A DNA stretch of 43,783 nt from the NCBI GenBank assembly GCA_020048795.1, contig JAIFMA010000075.1:1-43783 (forward strand), in the 5' to 3' direction. A model generated the notes under the pieces. The model was given only the letters and a program-made list of their open reading frames with translations, ran no database searches and had not been told where the DNA came from. This document shows, in pieces, positions 34,433 to 41,502 of this stretch. A program made the translations under genes and the position numbers. The stretch's first letter is position 1; each line of letters begins with the position of its first letter. The stretch comes from Rhodoferax sp. (GTDB lineage: Bacteria; Pseudomonadota; Gammaproteobacteria; Burkholderiales; Burkholderiaceae_C).

Positions 34433-35302
34433 TCATTGGCTGGCGTATCCCAGGGCAATGCCGGCAAACACGGTCAGTCCTAGCCAGTGATTGAGCCGAA
34501 AGGCCTTGAAACACCCCTCGCGGCTGCGCCCCCGAATCAGCGTGTAGTGCCAGATCACCTGGCTGACGGCTGCGCCAATAGCTATTAAATATATAGCTCC
34601 TAGCGCATATGGCATAAGGGCTAGAGCCCAAAAAGCTATAAACAACAGGTAACACAGCATGACCACCGGCACATCCCAAGCGCCCAGCGTGATGGCTGAG
34701 GTTTTCATGCCGATCTTCAGGTCATCGTCGCGGTCCACCATGGCGTACTCGGTATCGTAGGCCAGCACCCAAAACAGGTTGCCCAGCATCAGCACCCAGC
34801 CCAGCCGCGGCACCTCGCCCAGCACAGCGGCAAAGGCCATCGGCATGCCCATGCCAAAAGCCAGCCCGAGAACCGCCTGCGGCATCGCCACAAAGCGTTT
34901 GGCGTACGGATAGGCCAGTGTGATGGCCAGTGCCGCAAACGACATGCCAATCGTCACCGCATTGGTGGTCAGCACCAACATAAACGCCAGCAGCGCCAGC
35001 ACGGCACCGACTGTCAGCGCCTCGCGGCTGCTGACCGCGCCACAGGTCACCGGGCGCTGTGCCGTGCGCTTGACATGCCGGTCAAAGTCGCGATCGGCCA
35101 CATCGTTGATGCAACAGCCAGCACTGCGCATCAGAAAAGTACCCAACACAAAGACACCCAACAGGTGCCAGCCCGGAAAACCACCCGCCGCCACCCACAA
35201 CGCACCCAGCGTCGGCCACAACAGCAGCAACCAGCCCGCCGGACGGTTCCAGCGGATCAAATCAAGATACAAAAGCAACTTGCGCTGCAATAAGCTCACC
35301 AT
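34433..35302 (-). CDS. ubiA: 4-hydroxybenzoate polyprenyltransferase
   Basis: UbiA attaches the polyprenyl chain to 4-hydroxybenzoate in ubiquinone synthesis, in the inner membrane. Two Asp-rich motifs bind Mg-pyrophosphate: N66-D67-x-x-D70-x-x-x-D74 (INDVADRDFDRHVKRT) and the second, about residues 180-196 (DTEYAMVDRDDDLKIGMKTS). About nine helices are predicted by eye. Length 289 is normal. A copy of the dispersed repeat encodes about 20 residues near 222-241 (ALMPYALGAIYLIAIGAA) inside a membrane helix, which implies that the repeat is hydrophobic in this frame. It converges with proC. Confidence 0.95.
   Translation of the reverse strand: MVSLLQRKLLLYLDLIRWNRPAGWLLLLWPTLGALWVAAGGFPGWHLLGVFVLGTFLMRSAGCCINDVADRDFDRHVKRTAQRPVTCGAVSSREALTVGAVLALLAFMLVLTTNAVTIGMSFAALAITLAYPYAKRFVAMPQAVLGLAFGMGMPMAFAAVLGEVPRLGWVLMLGNLFWVLAYDTEYAMVDRDDDLKIGMKTSAITLGAWDVPVVMLCYLLFIAFWALALMPYALGAIYLIAIGAAVSQVIWHYTLIRGRSREGCFKAFRLNHWLGLTVFAGIALGYASQ
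34579..34640 (+). repeat. Dispersed short repeat, copy inside ubiA
   Basis: Pattern TAGCTATTAAATATATAGCT, CCTAGCGCATATGGCATAAG, GGCTAGAGCCCAAAAAGC. This is the best-preserved copy and includes an inner inverted symmetry (AGCTAT ... ATAGCT). It is in frame with ubiA and in the same frame as the gpsA and EamA copies. Confidence 0.75.
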
Positions 35303-35382
35303 GCAAGCCTCACAAAGTGACCGTCATGACATGAACGGCTGGCTGAAAATGATTCATCGGGCCGAGCCGGATTGAAAATCGG

Positions 35383-36336
35383 TCATGACAAACGTTTCAC
35401 GCCCGGTAACTCACAAGCGTAAATGGCATTGCGCAAAGCAGCAATGGCTTCGTAGCGGGTAAAACTGCGCCGCCATGCCACCACTACGCGCCGCACCGGC
35501 GGGTCACCGGCAAACGGCAGATACCTGATGTAGGGGTCTTCATCACGCTTGCGACTGGGCTTGGCCGACAGCGCCTCTTTGGGCACACTCAGCCGCGGCA
35601 CCAGCGTCACCCCCATCCCTGCGGCCACCATGTGTTTGATGGTTTCAAGCGATGAGCCTTCAAAGCTTTTGCGAATGCCTTCTGCGTTGGCAGAAAAACG
35701 GGCAAATTCAGGACACACCTCCAGCACATGGTCGCGAAAACAGTGGCCGCTGCCCAGCAACAGCATGGTCTCTGATTTGAGCTGCTCGCTGGTGACCTCT
35801 GACTGCCTGGCCAGCGCATGGTTGGTTGGCACGGCGGCCATGAACGGCTCGTCATACAGCGGCGCAACGGCCAGACCGGCATCCGGAAATGGTTCTGCCA
35901 GAATGGCACAGTCAATCTCGCCGGTACGCAGCATGTCGAGCAACTTGACGGTGAAGTTCTCCTGTAGCATCAATGGCATCTCGGGCGTGCGCTGGATCAT
36001 CTGGCGCACCAGATCGGGCAGCAAATAAGGGCCAATGGTGTAAATCACGCCCAAGGTGAGCGGGCCGGCCAGCGGATTCTTGCCACGCTTGGCGATCTCC
36101 TTGATGGCTGCGGCCTGCTCCAGCACGCTTTGCGCCTGGCGCACGATCTCCTCGCCCAGATGCGTCACCGTCACTTCATTGGCGCTGCGCTCAAACAACT
36201 TCACGTCGAGTTCTTCCTCAAGCTTCTTCACAGCAACCGACAGGGTCGGTTGCGCCACATAACAGGCTTCTGCCGCCTTGCCAAAATGCCGCTCACGCGC
36301 CACCGCCACGATATATTTGAGTTCGGTCAAAGTCAT
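35383..36336 (-). CDS. oxyR: Hydrogen-peroxide-inducible regulator OxyR
   Basis: LysR-type regulator of the peroxide response. An N-terminal winged HTH (about 1-60; ELKYIVAVARERHFGKAAE) precedes a substrate-binding-like regulatory domain. The two redox cysteines are present at residues 199 and 208 (SGHCFRDHVLEVCPE), identical in number to E. coli OxyR, so disulfide switching is expected. The C-terminus KRLS is basic. The neighbour recG on the same side is the usual gene order in betaproteobacteria; between them lies the dead ABM gene, which is read divergently and shares the 66-base promoter interval. Confidence 0.95.
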   Translation of the reverse strand: MTLTELKYIVAVARERHFGKAAEACYVAQPTLSVAVKKLEEELDVKLFERSANEVTVTHLGEEIVRQAQSVLEQAAAIKEIAKRGKNPLAGPLTLGVIYTIGPYLLPDLVRQMIQRTPEMPLMLQENFTVKLLDMLRTGEIDCAILAEPFPDAGLAVAPLYDEPFMAAVPTNHALARQSEVTSEQLKSETMLLLGSGHCFRDHVLEVCPEFARFSANAEGIRKSFEGSSLETIKHMVAAGMGVTLVPRLSVPKEALSAKPSRKRDEDPYIRYLPFAGDPPVRRVVVAWRRSFTRYEAIAALRNAIYACELPGVKRLS

Positions 36337-36402
36337 GGTGCTATTGTCCTACCTGAGCGCGCCGGTTCCGCTCACCTTGGCCTTTCAATCACAGGAGTCT
36401 GC

Positions 36403-36670
36403 ATGATCAATGCAATTTTCCGCGCCGTGCCTGGCACACCTGACGAGGCGTACTTTGCCACAGCGACACGTCTGCGCGAATTGGCACTGGGGTAGTTTGG
36501 CTGGGATGAGCACAGCCTTCGCGCCTGGAAAAACCATGCGGAGCACGTCGTGGCACAACAAATGGGGCGGTAACGCTGGTACCAATCTGATGTGGTGCAG
36601 GTGGCACACATCAGCCGTGAATACCGGTTTGAAGCCTCAGACCATGCCCAAGCCCGGCACCTGCCGGCTA
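36403..36670 (+). pseudogene. Decayed antibiotic-biosynthesis-monooxygenase (ABM) domain gene
   Basis: One frame gives MINAIFRAVPGTPDEAYFA then a TAG at 36493, GWDEHSLRAWKNHAEHVVAQ then a TAA at 36571, and RWYQSDVVQVAHISREYRFE. These are the three blocks of ABM-like proteins (start; W.DE..v.AWr.h..h..Aq..GR; Rv..V.ReY). About 25-30 residues between block one and two are missing. A good Shine-Dalgarno (CAGGAG) remains before the ATG, so the loss is recent enough to keep it. With two stops in frame and a deletion it cannot be functional. Confidence 0.85.
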
Positions 36671-36676
36671 ATCCCT

Positions 36677-38845
36677 TCACGCCTTCAAATACTGTGCCTT
36701 GGTACCCAGCCAGCGCTGCACATGTTTTTCAGCCAGCGCCGGGTGCTGCTCCAGCATCACCGGGGCCAACTGGCGCGCCCAGGCCAATAAGCCTGCATCT
36801 TCCACCACGTCGGCAAAACGCAGCAGCGCGGCACCCGACTGGCGTGCGCCCATGAACTCGCCGGGGCCGCGAATCTCCAGGTCGCGCCGGGCAATCTCAA
36901 AACCATCGTTGCTTTCGGCCATGGCTCTGAGCCGGGCACGGGCCGTCTCGCCCAGGCGTGGTGCGTCACCCGTGGAATACAGCAGCACACAGGCTGAGGC
37001 CGCCGCGCCGCGCCCAACCCGCCCGCGCAACTGGTGCAACTGGCTCAGGCCAAAACGCTCGGCGTGCTCGATCACCATCAGGCTCGCATTGGGCACATCC
37101 ACCCCCACCTCAATCACCGTGGTACTCACCAGCACACCCATCTGGCCGGCCGTGAACAGGCTCATCACGGCTTTTTTCTCTGCCACCGGCATCCGTGAAT
37201 GCAGCAAGCCGACCATCACGCCGGGCAGCGCAGCGCTCAGTTGGGCATGGGTTTCGGTGGCGTTGGTCAGGTCCAGCGCCTCACTTTCTTCAATCAGCGG
37301 GCATACCCAATAAATCTGTCGCCCCTGTTCAACCTGCACGCGAATGCGCGCTATCACCTCGTCGCGGCGCGCCTCGTGGATCACTTTGGTGACGATGGGC
37401 GTGCGCCCGGGTGGCAGCTCGTCGATGGTGGACACGTCCAGATCGGCGTAATAACTCATGGCCAGCGTGCGCGGGATGGGCGTGGCGCTCATCATCAGCA
37501 GATGCGGCTCCAGCGCCTCCACCAGCTTGCCGCGCAGCGCCAGCCGCTGCGCCACGCCAAAACGGTGCTGCTCGTCAATGATGGCCAGCGCCAGCTTGCT
37601 GAACTGCACCTTGTCCTGGATGATGGCGTGGGTGCCCACCACCAGTTGCGCCTGTCCGCTGGTGATCAGCGCCAGCATCTCTCGCCGTTCCCTGGCCTTT
37701 TGACTGCCGGTCAGCCAGGCCGTGGTGATGCCCAGCGGATGCAGCCAGCTCACCAGTTTGGCAAAGTGCTGGGTGGCCAGAATCTCGGTGGGTGCCATCA
37801 GCGCGCACTGCCAGCCGGCCTCGATGCACACCGCTGCAGCCAATGCTGCGACCACGGTTTTGCCGGAACCGACATCGCCTTGCAACAGACGGTGCATCGG
37901 CACCGGACGGCGCAAGTCGTGGCTGATTTCGGCGCAGACCCGGCGCTGCGCGGCAGTAAGCTGAAAAGGCAGGGCGGCCAGCAGGCGCTGGTGCAGGGGC
38001 TGGCTGGCACCGGCGGCGTGGTCATCAAACTGCGTGGGTGCCAGTTGTGCCACCTGCGCGGGCACCCAATCAGCCTCTGTGTCAACCGGGGCCGATCGGC
38101 TGTCTGGCGCCATCAACGCAGGTGCCACCAAGGCAGCGCGTTCGCGTTTGGCCTGTAGTTGCGACATCTGCTGCGCCAGCAGTTCCTCCGCCTTGAGCCG
38201 CTGCCAGGCCGGGTGGCTGTGATCCTGCAACGTGGCGAGCGTCACATCAGGCGCAGGGTAATGCAAAAACAATAGCGACTCACGCAGACTCCATAAGGGC
38301 TGTAGGCCTATTTCATTCAAATTATCACTTGGTACCGTGTCTGACAACTCGGCCCGTGCCAAACCTGCCTGCACCGCCTTGCGCAAATAGGCCTGTGGCA
38401 AACCAGCCGCCGTTGGGTAAACCGGGGTCAGCGCCGTGGCCAGTTCACCACCGGCGGGCTTAAAGGCCGGATGCATCATCGTCAAGCCGGCAAAACCGCC
38501 CCTGATTTCACCGCGCGCCCGAATCTGCTGGCCCACCGCCAGCGCCTTTTGCAAAGACGGGTAAAAGGTAAAAAAGCGCAACAGACAGGTGCCGGTGCCA
38601 TCGTCGAGCGTCACCAGCAGTTGCCGCGTGCCACCCAGCTTGATTTCGGTGTGCCGAATCGTGCCCTCAACCTGCGCCAGATCGCCCTCGCGCACATCGC
38701 GCAGTTGGACCAGGCGGGTTTCGTCCTCGTAGCGCAAGGGCAGATGCAGCGCCAGGTCGATGGGCCGAACCAGGCCAAGCTTGCGCAAGGCCTTTTGCGG
38801 GCCCGACAAAGGCTTGACAGACGCTGGTGCAGGTGGCGTAGGCAT
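36677..38845 (-). CDS. recG: ATP-dependent DNA helicase RecG
   Basis: RecG remodels stalled forks and Holliday junctions. The protein has an N-terminal wedge domain with an OB fold and a C-terminal superfamily 2 helicase core: Walker A LLQGDVGSGKTVVAALA, DEXH variant IIDEQHRFGVAQR, motif VI-like QLHQLRGRVGRGAAASAC, and a C-terminal EIRGPGEFMGARQSG. Length 722 is slightly above the usual 690-700; a repeat copy in the wedge region contributes part of a loop (DNLNEIGLQPLWSLRE, about residues 176-195). ATG 38845. Confidence 0.96.
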   Translation of the reverse strand: MPTPPAPASVKPLSGPQKALRKLGLVRPIDLALHLPLRYEDETRLVQLRDVREGDLAQVEGTIRHTEIKLGGTRQLLVTLDDGTGTCLLRFFTFYPSLQKALAVGQQIRARGEIRGGFAGLTMMHPAFKPAGGELATALTPVYPTAAGLPQAYLRKAVQAGLARAELSDTVPSDNLNEIGLQPLWSLRESLLFLHYPAPDVTLATLQDHSHPAWQRLKAEELLAQQMSQLQAKRERAALVAPALMAPDSRSAPVDTEADWVPAQVAQLAPTQFDDHAAGASQPLHQRLLAALPFQLTAAQRRVCAEISHDLRRPVPMHRLLQGDVGSGKTVVAALAAAVCIEAGWQCALMAPTEILATQHFAKLVSWLHPLGITTAWLTGSQKARERREMLALITSGQAQLVVGTHAIIQDKVQFSKLALAIIDEQHRFGVAQRLALRGKLVEALEPHLLMMSATPIPRTLAMSYYADLDVSTIDELPPGRTPIVTKVIHEARRDEVIARIRVQVEQGRQIYWVCPLIEESEALDLTNATETHAQLSAALPGVMVGLLHSRMPVAEKKAVMSLFTAGQMGVLVSTTVIEVGVDVPNASLMVIEHAERFGLSQLHQLRGRVGRGAAASACVLLYSTGDAPRLGETARARLRAMAESNDGFEIARRDLEIRGPGEFMGARQSGAALLRFADVVEDAGLLAWARQLAPVMLEQHPALAEKHVQRWLGTKAQYLKA
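38290..38320 (+). repeat. Dispersed short repeat, partial copy inside recG
   Basis: CTCCATAAGGGCTGTAGGCC followed by TATTTCATTCA. It matches the right half of the copy at 17849-17906 (TCCATAAGGGCTACAGGCC). It keeps the recG frame but in a different phase from the gpsA, EamA and ubiA copies. Confidence 0.6.
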
Positions 38846-38865
38846 GCGGCGATTTTGCCCAGTTT

Positions 38866-38910
38866 AAAAACAATAGCGGCCAGCGCTTATTCATCAAGGG
38901 CTGGGGTAAA
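38866..38910 (+). repeat. Dispersed short repeat, intergenic copy upstream of recG
   Basis: AAAAACAATAGCGGCCAGCG, CTTATTCATCAAGGGCTGGG. A less well-preserved member in the gap between recG and the relE remnant. Confidence 0.5.
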
Positions 38911-38984
38911 GTGGACTCCGGATTTAACACAGCGGTTTAAGCTGGACACTGTCTGAAGAAATGGGGCATGACCGCCGTCTTCGC

Positions 38985-39312
38985 CTAGTTGTTGAGTTTG
39001 GTCTTGACTGCCTGTGCCAGTGCAGAAACCTTGTCAACAATGCGCGCCACCGCTGAACGGTAAACCACATGGTCGTCACGCTTGTCCACCGCCATCACCA
39101 TCACCATCACCATCACTCTTCAGCTTGATTTTGTAGTATCCAGTCAGTTCGCCGTGCAGCGCGCCGCCCGGAACATGTGGGTTGTCCAGCCTTTTGCGCA
39201 AAAGTTGACGCAAAGGCTCTTTGACTGAACCGTCCAATGCTTGCCATTCTTTCCATGCAGAGGGGACAAACAGCAATCGGTATTTGTATTTGCGAACCGG
39301 CTCAGATGGCAT
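38985..39312 (-). pseudogene. RelE/ParE-family toxin, internally deleted and out of frame
   Basis: The first 70 residues or so are a good RelE-type mRNA interferase: YRLLFVPSAWKEWQALDGSV, LRQLLRKRLDNPHVPGGALH, GYYKIKLKS. Homologs continue with a strand such as AGYRLVYQV; here about 12 residues are missing and the sequence enters a (GTGATG)4 tract in which the frame is lost, ending after DGDGDGDGGGQA. In the next frame the proper end is still readable (VMAVDKRDDHVVYRSAVARI) to a stop at 38985. The lost segment holds catalytic strand residues, so the toxin should be inactive. It overlaps the antitoxin gene by 11 bases. Confidence 0.85.
39092..39116. repeat. Hexanucleotide tandem repeat (CCATCA)4
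   Basis: Four perfect copies of CCATCA plus one base inside the relE remnant, at the point where the frame is broken. On the coding strand it reads GTGATG, giving Val-Met in the proper frame and Asp-Gly in the current one. Slippage in this tract would not alone shift the frame because the unit is six bases. Confidence 0.9.
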
Positions 39313-39553
39313 CAACGTCCACCTCAATCGCCTGCGCGCGCTCGCCCACACGGGCCAACACCAGACGGCGCAAATCCTCGTCGGCCAGTTCGTCGAGCAT
39401 GGCCTCAAAAACGGCAGGCTCCACCATATAGAAAGCGGCCCTGTTGTGGTTCAACACGGCAACCGGGCGGTTTCCAGCCTGCCGAAGCACAGCAGCCGGG
39501 TTTTTTTTGAACTCAGACATGCTGACGGTGATGTCTGCAAAGATGGCTTCCAT
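39302..39553 (-). CDS. Phd/YefM-type antitoxin
   Basis: 83-residue antitoxin of the prevent-host-death family: ADITVSMSEFKKNPAAVLRQ, then AVLNHNRAAFYMVEP, the DNA-binding and dimer part, and a charged C-terminal helix (about 50-83) that would bind the toxin. AGGAG stands about 8 bases before the ATG. The gene is intact although its toxin is broken, so it could still act as an autorepressor. Confidence 0.9.
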   Translation of the reverse strand: MEAIFADITVSMSEFKKNPAAVLRQAGNRPVAVLNHNRAAFYMVEPAVFEAMLDELADEDLRRLVLARVGERAQAIEVDVDAI

Positions 39554-39605
39554 GACTTGGCTCCTGAAAAGCGCAAATTTTAGCTACAAAAACGGCGCTT
39601 TTTTA

Positions 39606-40016
39606 TCAACGGTTTTTGGCGGCAACAGCCACCGCCAGCGCCGCCACCACATCGCACACGGTTTTGCGCTCGGCTACCGGCAGACTCAGGTAATGCGCCA
39701 GCATGTCACGGTCCTGCATGTTCAGCTCTGTGCCTGTCTCCTGTACCTTGAAGGCCGGGACCAGTGTGCCATAGCGCAGCTCGTCTGCGCTGACGTGCAG
39801 CCAGTCGGCCAGCACACGTAACTTGTCCTGCATGGGGATGGATTTGCCCAGCAGCCAAGTGCGCGCAGTGTGCGATGTGATGCTCTTGCCCCAATAGCGC
39901 AGGTTGAACTCATTGGCCACCAACGTGGGGGAAGGCCGGATACCGACCCCTTTGAGTGCGGCCCTTAAACGTTCGGCAAACGCCTGGGCTTCAATCTGTT
40001 GCGATGCTTTTGACAT
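39606..40016 (-). CDS. HTH-type DNA-binding protein, transcriptional regulator-like
   Basis: 136 residues. A helix-turn-helix region spans about 15-75 (AFAERLRAALKGVGIRPSPT and SITSHTARTWLLGKSIPMQD) followed by KLRVLADWLHVSADELRYG, the pattern of a group of XRE-like regulators found in betaproteobacteria. The C-terminal part (about 95-136) is helical with no known domain. The target is unknown; a 12-bp palindrome 33 bases upstream could be its own operator. A weak hairpin follows the gene (AAAAGCGC at 39567-39574 with GCGCTTTT at 39595-39602). Confidence 0.75.
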   Translation of the reverse strand: MSKASQQIEAQAFAERLRAALKGVGIRPSPTLVANEFNLRYWGKSITSHTARTWLLGKSIPMQDKLRVLADWLHVSADELRYGTLVPAFKVQETGTELNMQDRDMLAHYLSLPVAERKTVCDVVAALAVAVAAKNR

Positions 40017-40048
40017 GCATCAGAAACTAGGCGCAAGGACTGTATCAT

Positions 40049-40060
40049 TTTTGATCAAAA
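40049..40060. promoter_or_regulatory. Candidate operator palindrome upstream of the HTH gene
   Basis: Perfect 12-bp palindrome TTTTGATCAAAA, 33 bases before the HTH start at 40016 and 118 bases before the lipoprotein-like gene on the other strand. AT-rich flanks suit a promoter. No factor can be named. Confidence 0.3.
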
Positions 40061-40177
40061 TCAATTATTTGGTAAAACTCAGTTTCATTCATTCACAAGA
40101 AGCCCCTCGACATAAGAGCTCCACGCATTTCGCCCGACACGGATTCCGGCACACGCCGCTACAAGGAGAGTAATAAC

Positions 40178-40564
40178 ATGATCAGCAAGCAACACATTCA
40201 TCGGGCATTGACTTCGGGCATCAGTGCCTGCAGGGGTGGTGGGGACGCGCCCGCTCCTTCCGCACCAACTCCAACGCCAAACCCAGTATTTGCCAATTGC
40301 ACAAGTGGTAACTTTACACGTTACAAATACGATGCCATTGCCGTGGGTATGCGCATCGACGAGGTCAGTCAAATCATTGGATGCGGGCCTGTCAAAGACG
40401 CCAACAACCTGGACATATACCTCAACCATCAACCTGAAGATGACGTGGTGTATTGGCAAATTGGCTTCAGTTCTAGTCCGATGATCGCCGTCTATTTGAA
40501 TCCTACCAACCATTTGGTCACAACATTTGCAGGCGGCCGGTCAAAGTTAGCGATCGGTTTTTGA
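40178..40564 (+). CDS. Hypothetical lipoprotein-like protein with worn signal region
   Basis: 128 residues, not recognised. The start is poor as a signal peptide (basic HIHR and only a short hydrophobic patch LTSGISAC), yet the Cys with following GGG and Pro-rich linker (APSAPTPTPNP) looks like a lipobox region. The mature part has AVGMRIDEVSQIIGC, reminiscent of SmpA/OmlA-like small outer-membrane folds where G-x-s-x-x-E-V precedes an IGC. A good AAGGAG lies upstream. It may be a lipoprotein gene whose signal has been damaged. Confidence 0.65.
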   Translation: MISKQHIHRALTSGISACRGGGDAPAPSAPTPTPNPVFANCTSGNFTRYKYDAIAVGMRIDEVSQIIGCGPVKDANNLDIYLNHQPEDDVVYWQIGFSSSPMIAVYLNPTNHLVTTFAGGRSKLAIGF

Positions 40565-40639
40565 TGTGATGGATCGGACGGCCTAAGGTTTCACTCCCGC
40601 CAGGCCGAACATTTACAACAGGAAGTCGAAAGGAATGAA

Positions 40640-40891
40640 ATGAATTCAAAACTCCGGGTCGCTGCCAGCGCCGCACTTGTGTGCATTCTGGCGGCATGCG
40701 CCAGCACTGGCGAGAACCTTCAACGCGAGACCGCTCGATCCATCGGAGGCAACGTCAGCCCGGATCAGGTCACGGTATCCGATGTTGATCGCGGCGTGAC
40801 AAACGTCAAGTGGAAAGCCACCGCGCCCGGTGGAAAGTATGAATGTAGTGCGGACGACATGATTCGGCGCGTCCTTTGTACCAAGAAATAG
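40640..40891 (+). CDS. Small hypothetical lipoprotein
   Basis: 83 residues with a clear lipoprotein signal (VAASAALVCILAACAS, Cys20) and no known domain. The mature part is short and basic; YECSADDMIRRVLCTKK has two cysteines that could pair. AAAGGA precedes the ATG by about 7 bases. It follows the other lipoprotein-like gene by 75 bases. Confidence 0.75.
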   Translation: MNSKLRVAASAALVCILAACASTGENLQRETARSIGGNVSPDQVTVSDVDRGVTNVKWKATAPGGKYECSADDMIRRVLCTKK

Positions 40892-41198
40892 CCACTGCCA
40901 CAGACGAGTTTGCATCCTCACCCCCACTTTTTTGTCCTCATTCGCACCGGTTTTTGATGCCGGGAACCGGCACATCTGAAGGTGTTGGGGCATCCAATCG
41001 CTGGTGCGACCGCCAATTTCGGGCCAAACCATCTTCCAGCGCATACGCCACCAGCGCCGGAAGCTATCATTTTAGTTGCATTTTTGATGTTATAGACAGC
41101 AGGTCGCAGAGCCAACTTTGCCGCGACACGCTTTGAAACCATGGATGTTGCGTTAAAATAGACCCGTATTTTTTCCGTACAAATTTCCGGAGCAAACC
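40892..41198. other. 307-base stretch without a supported gene
   Basis: Contains a perfect small hairpin at 40958-40972 (TGCCGG-GAA-CCGGCA) without a T run, so it is not a typical terminator. The right part holds a candidate promoter for the DUF1778/GNAT pair. An antisense frame crosses the region without motifs. Confidence 0.5.
41133..41159 (+). promoter_or_regulatory. Candidate sigma-70 promoter for the DUF1778/GNAT pair
   Basis: TTGAAA (41133-41138) and TAAAAT (41154-41159) separated by 15 bases, 39 bases before the antitoxin ATG. The spacing is shorter than the ideal 17, so it may be weak or regulated by the antitoxin. Confidence 0.4.
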
Positions 41199-41495
41199 AT
41201 GACCACACTGTCATCGTCCCTTGAGCGAATCGACCTTCGTACCTCGCCCGAAATCAAGGAGCTGATTGTTCGGGCCGCCACCACGGCGGGGGTGTCGCTC
41301 AGCGCTTTTTTGATTGCCTGCGCCCAGGATCGAGCTAAACAAATACTGGCTGAGAGTGAAAACTTGACGCTGTCGCCGCGTGACTGGGATGCTTTTTTCA
41401 CCGCGCTGGACCATGCGGACAAGCCGCGCCCGCAACTGCAAGCCGCTGCAAACGACTATATGCAATGGCGCAAGCTCCGACCCGCGCCGGAGTGA
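41199..41495 (+). CDS. DUF1778 (TacA-like) antitoxin
   Basis: 98-residue ribbon-helix-helix antitoxin paired with a GNAT toxin. The N-terminal RHH (RIDLRTSPEIKELIVRAAT, then AGVSLSAFLIACAQDRAKQI) is typical of DUF1778 proteins; the C-terminal tail (LSPRDWDAFFTALDHADKP, the standard neutralising helix) would occlude the toxin active site. GGAG precedes the ATG by 7 bases. It stops 7 bases before the GTG of the toxin gene. Confidence 0.93.
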   Translation: MTTLSSSLERIDLRTSPEIKELIVRAATTAGVSLSAFLIACAQDRAKQILAESENLTLSPRDWDAFFTALDHADKPRPQLQAAANDYMQWRKLRPAPE

Positions 41496-41502
41496 CAGTC
41501 AC

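Noticed and set aside
39092..39116. CCATCA repeats read as a His-rich tract or as a CRISPR-like repeat
   Set aside because: The unit is only six bases, without spacers, and the plus-strand frame has no gene. It is a simple tandem repeat in a broken toxin gene.
40958..40972. Hairpin TGCCGG-GAA-CCGGCA as a terminator for the small lipoprotein gene
   Set aside because: It lacks a following T run and lies 67 bases beyond the stop; kept only as a note.
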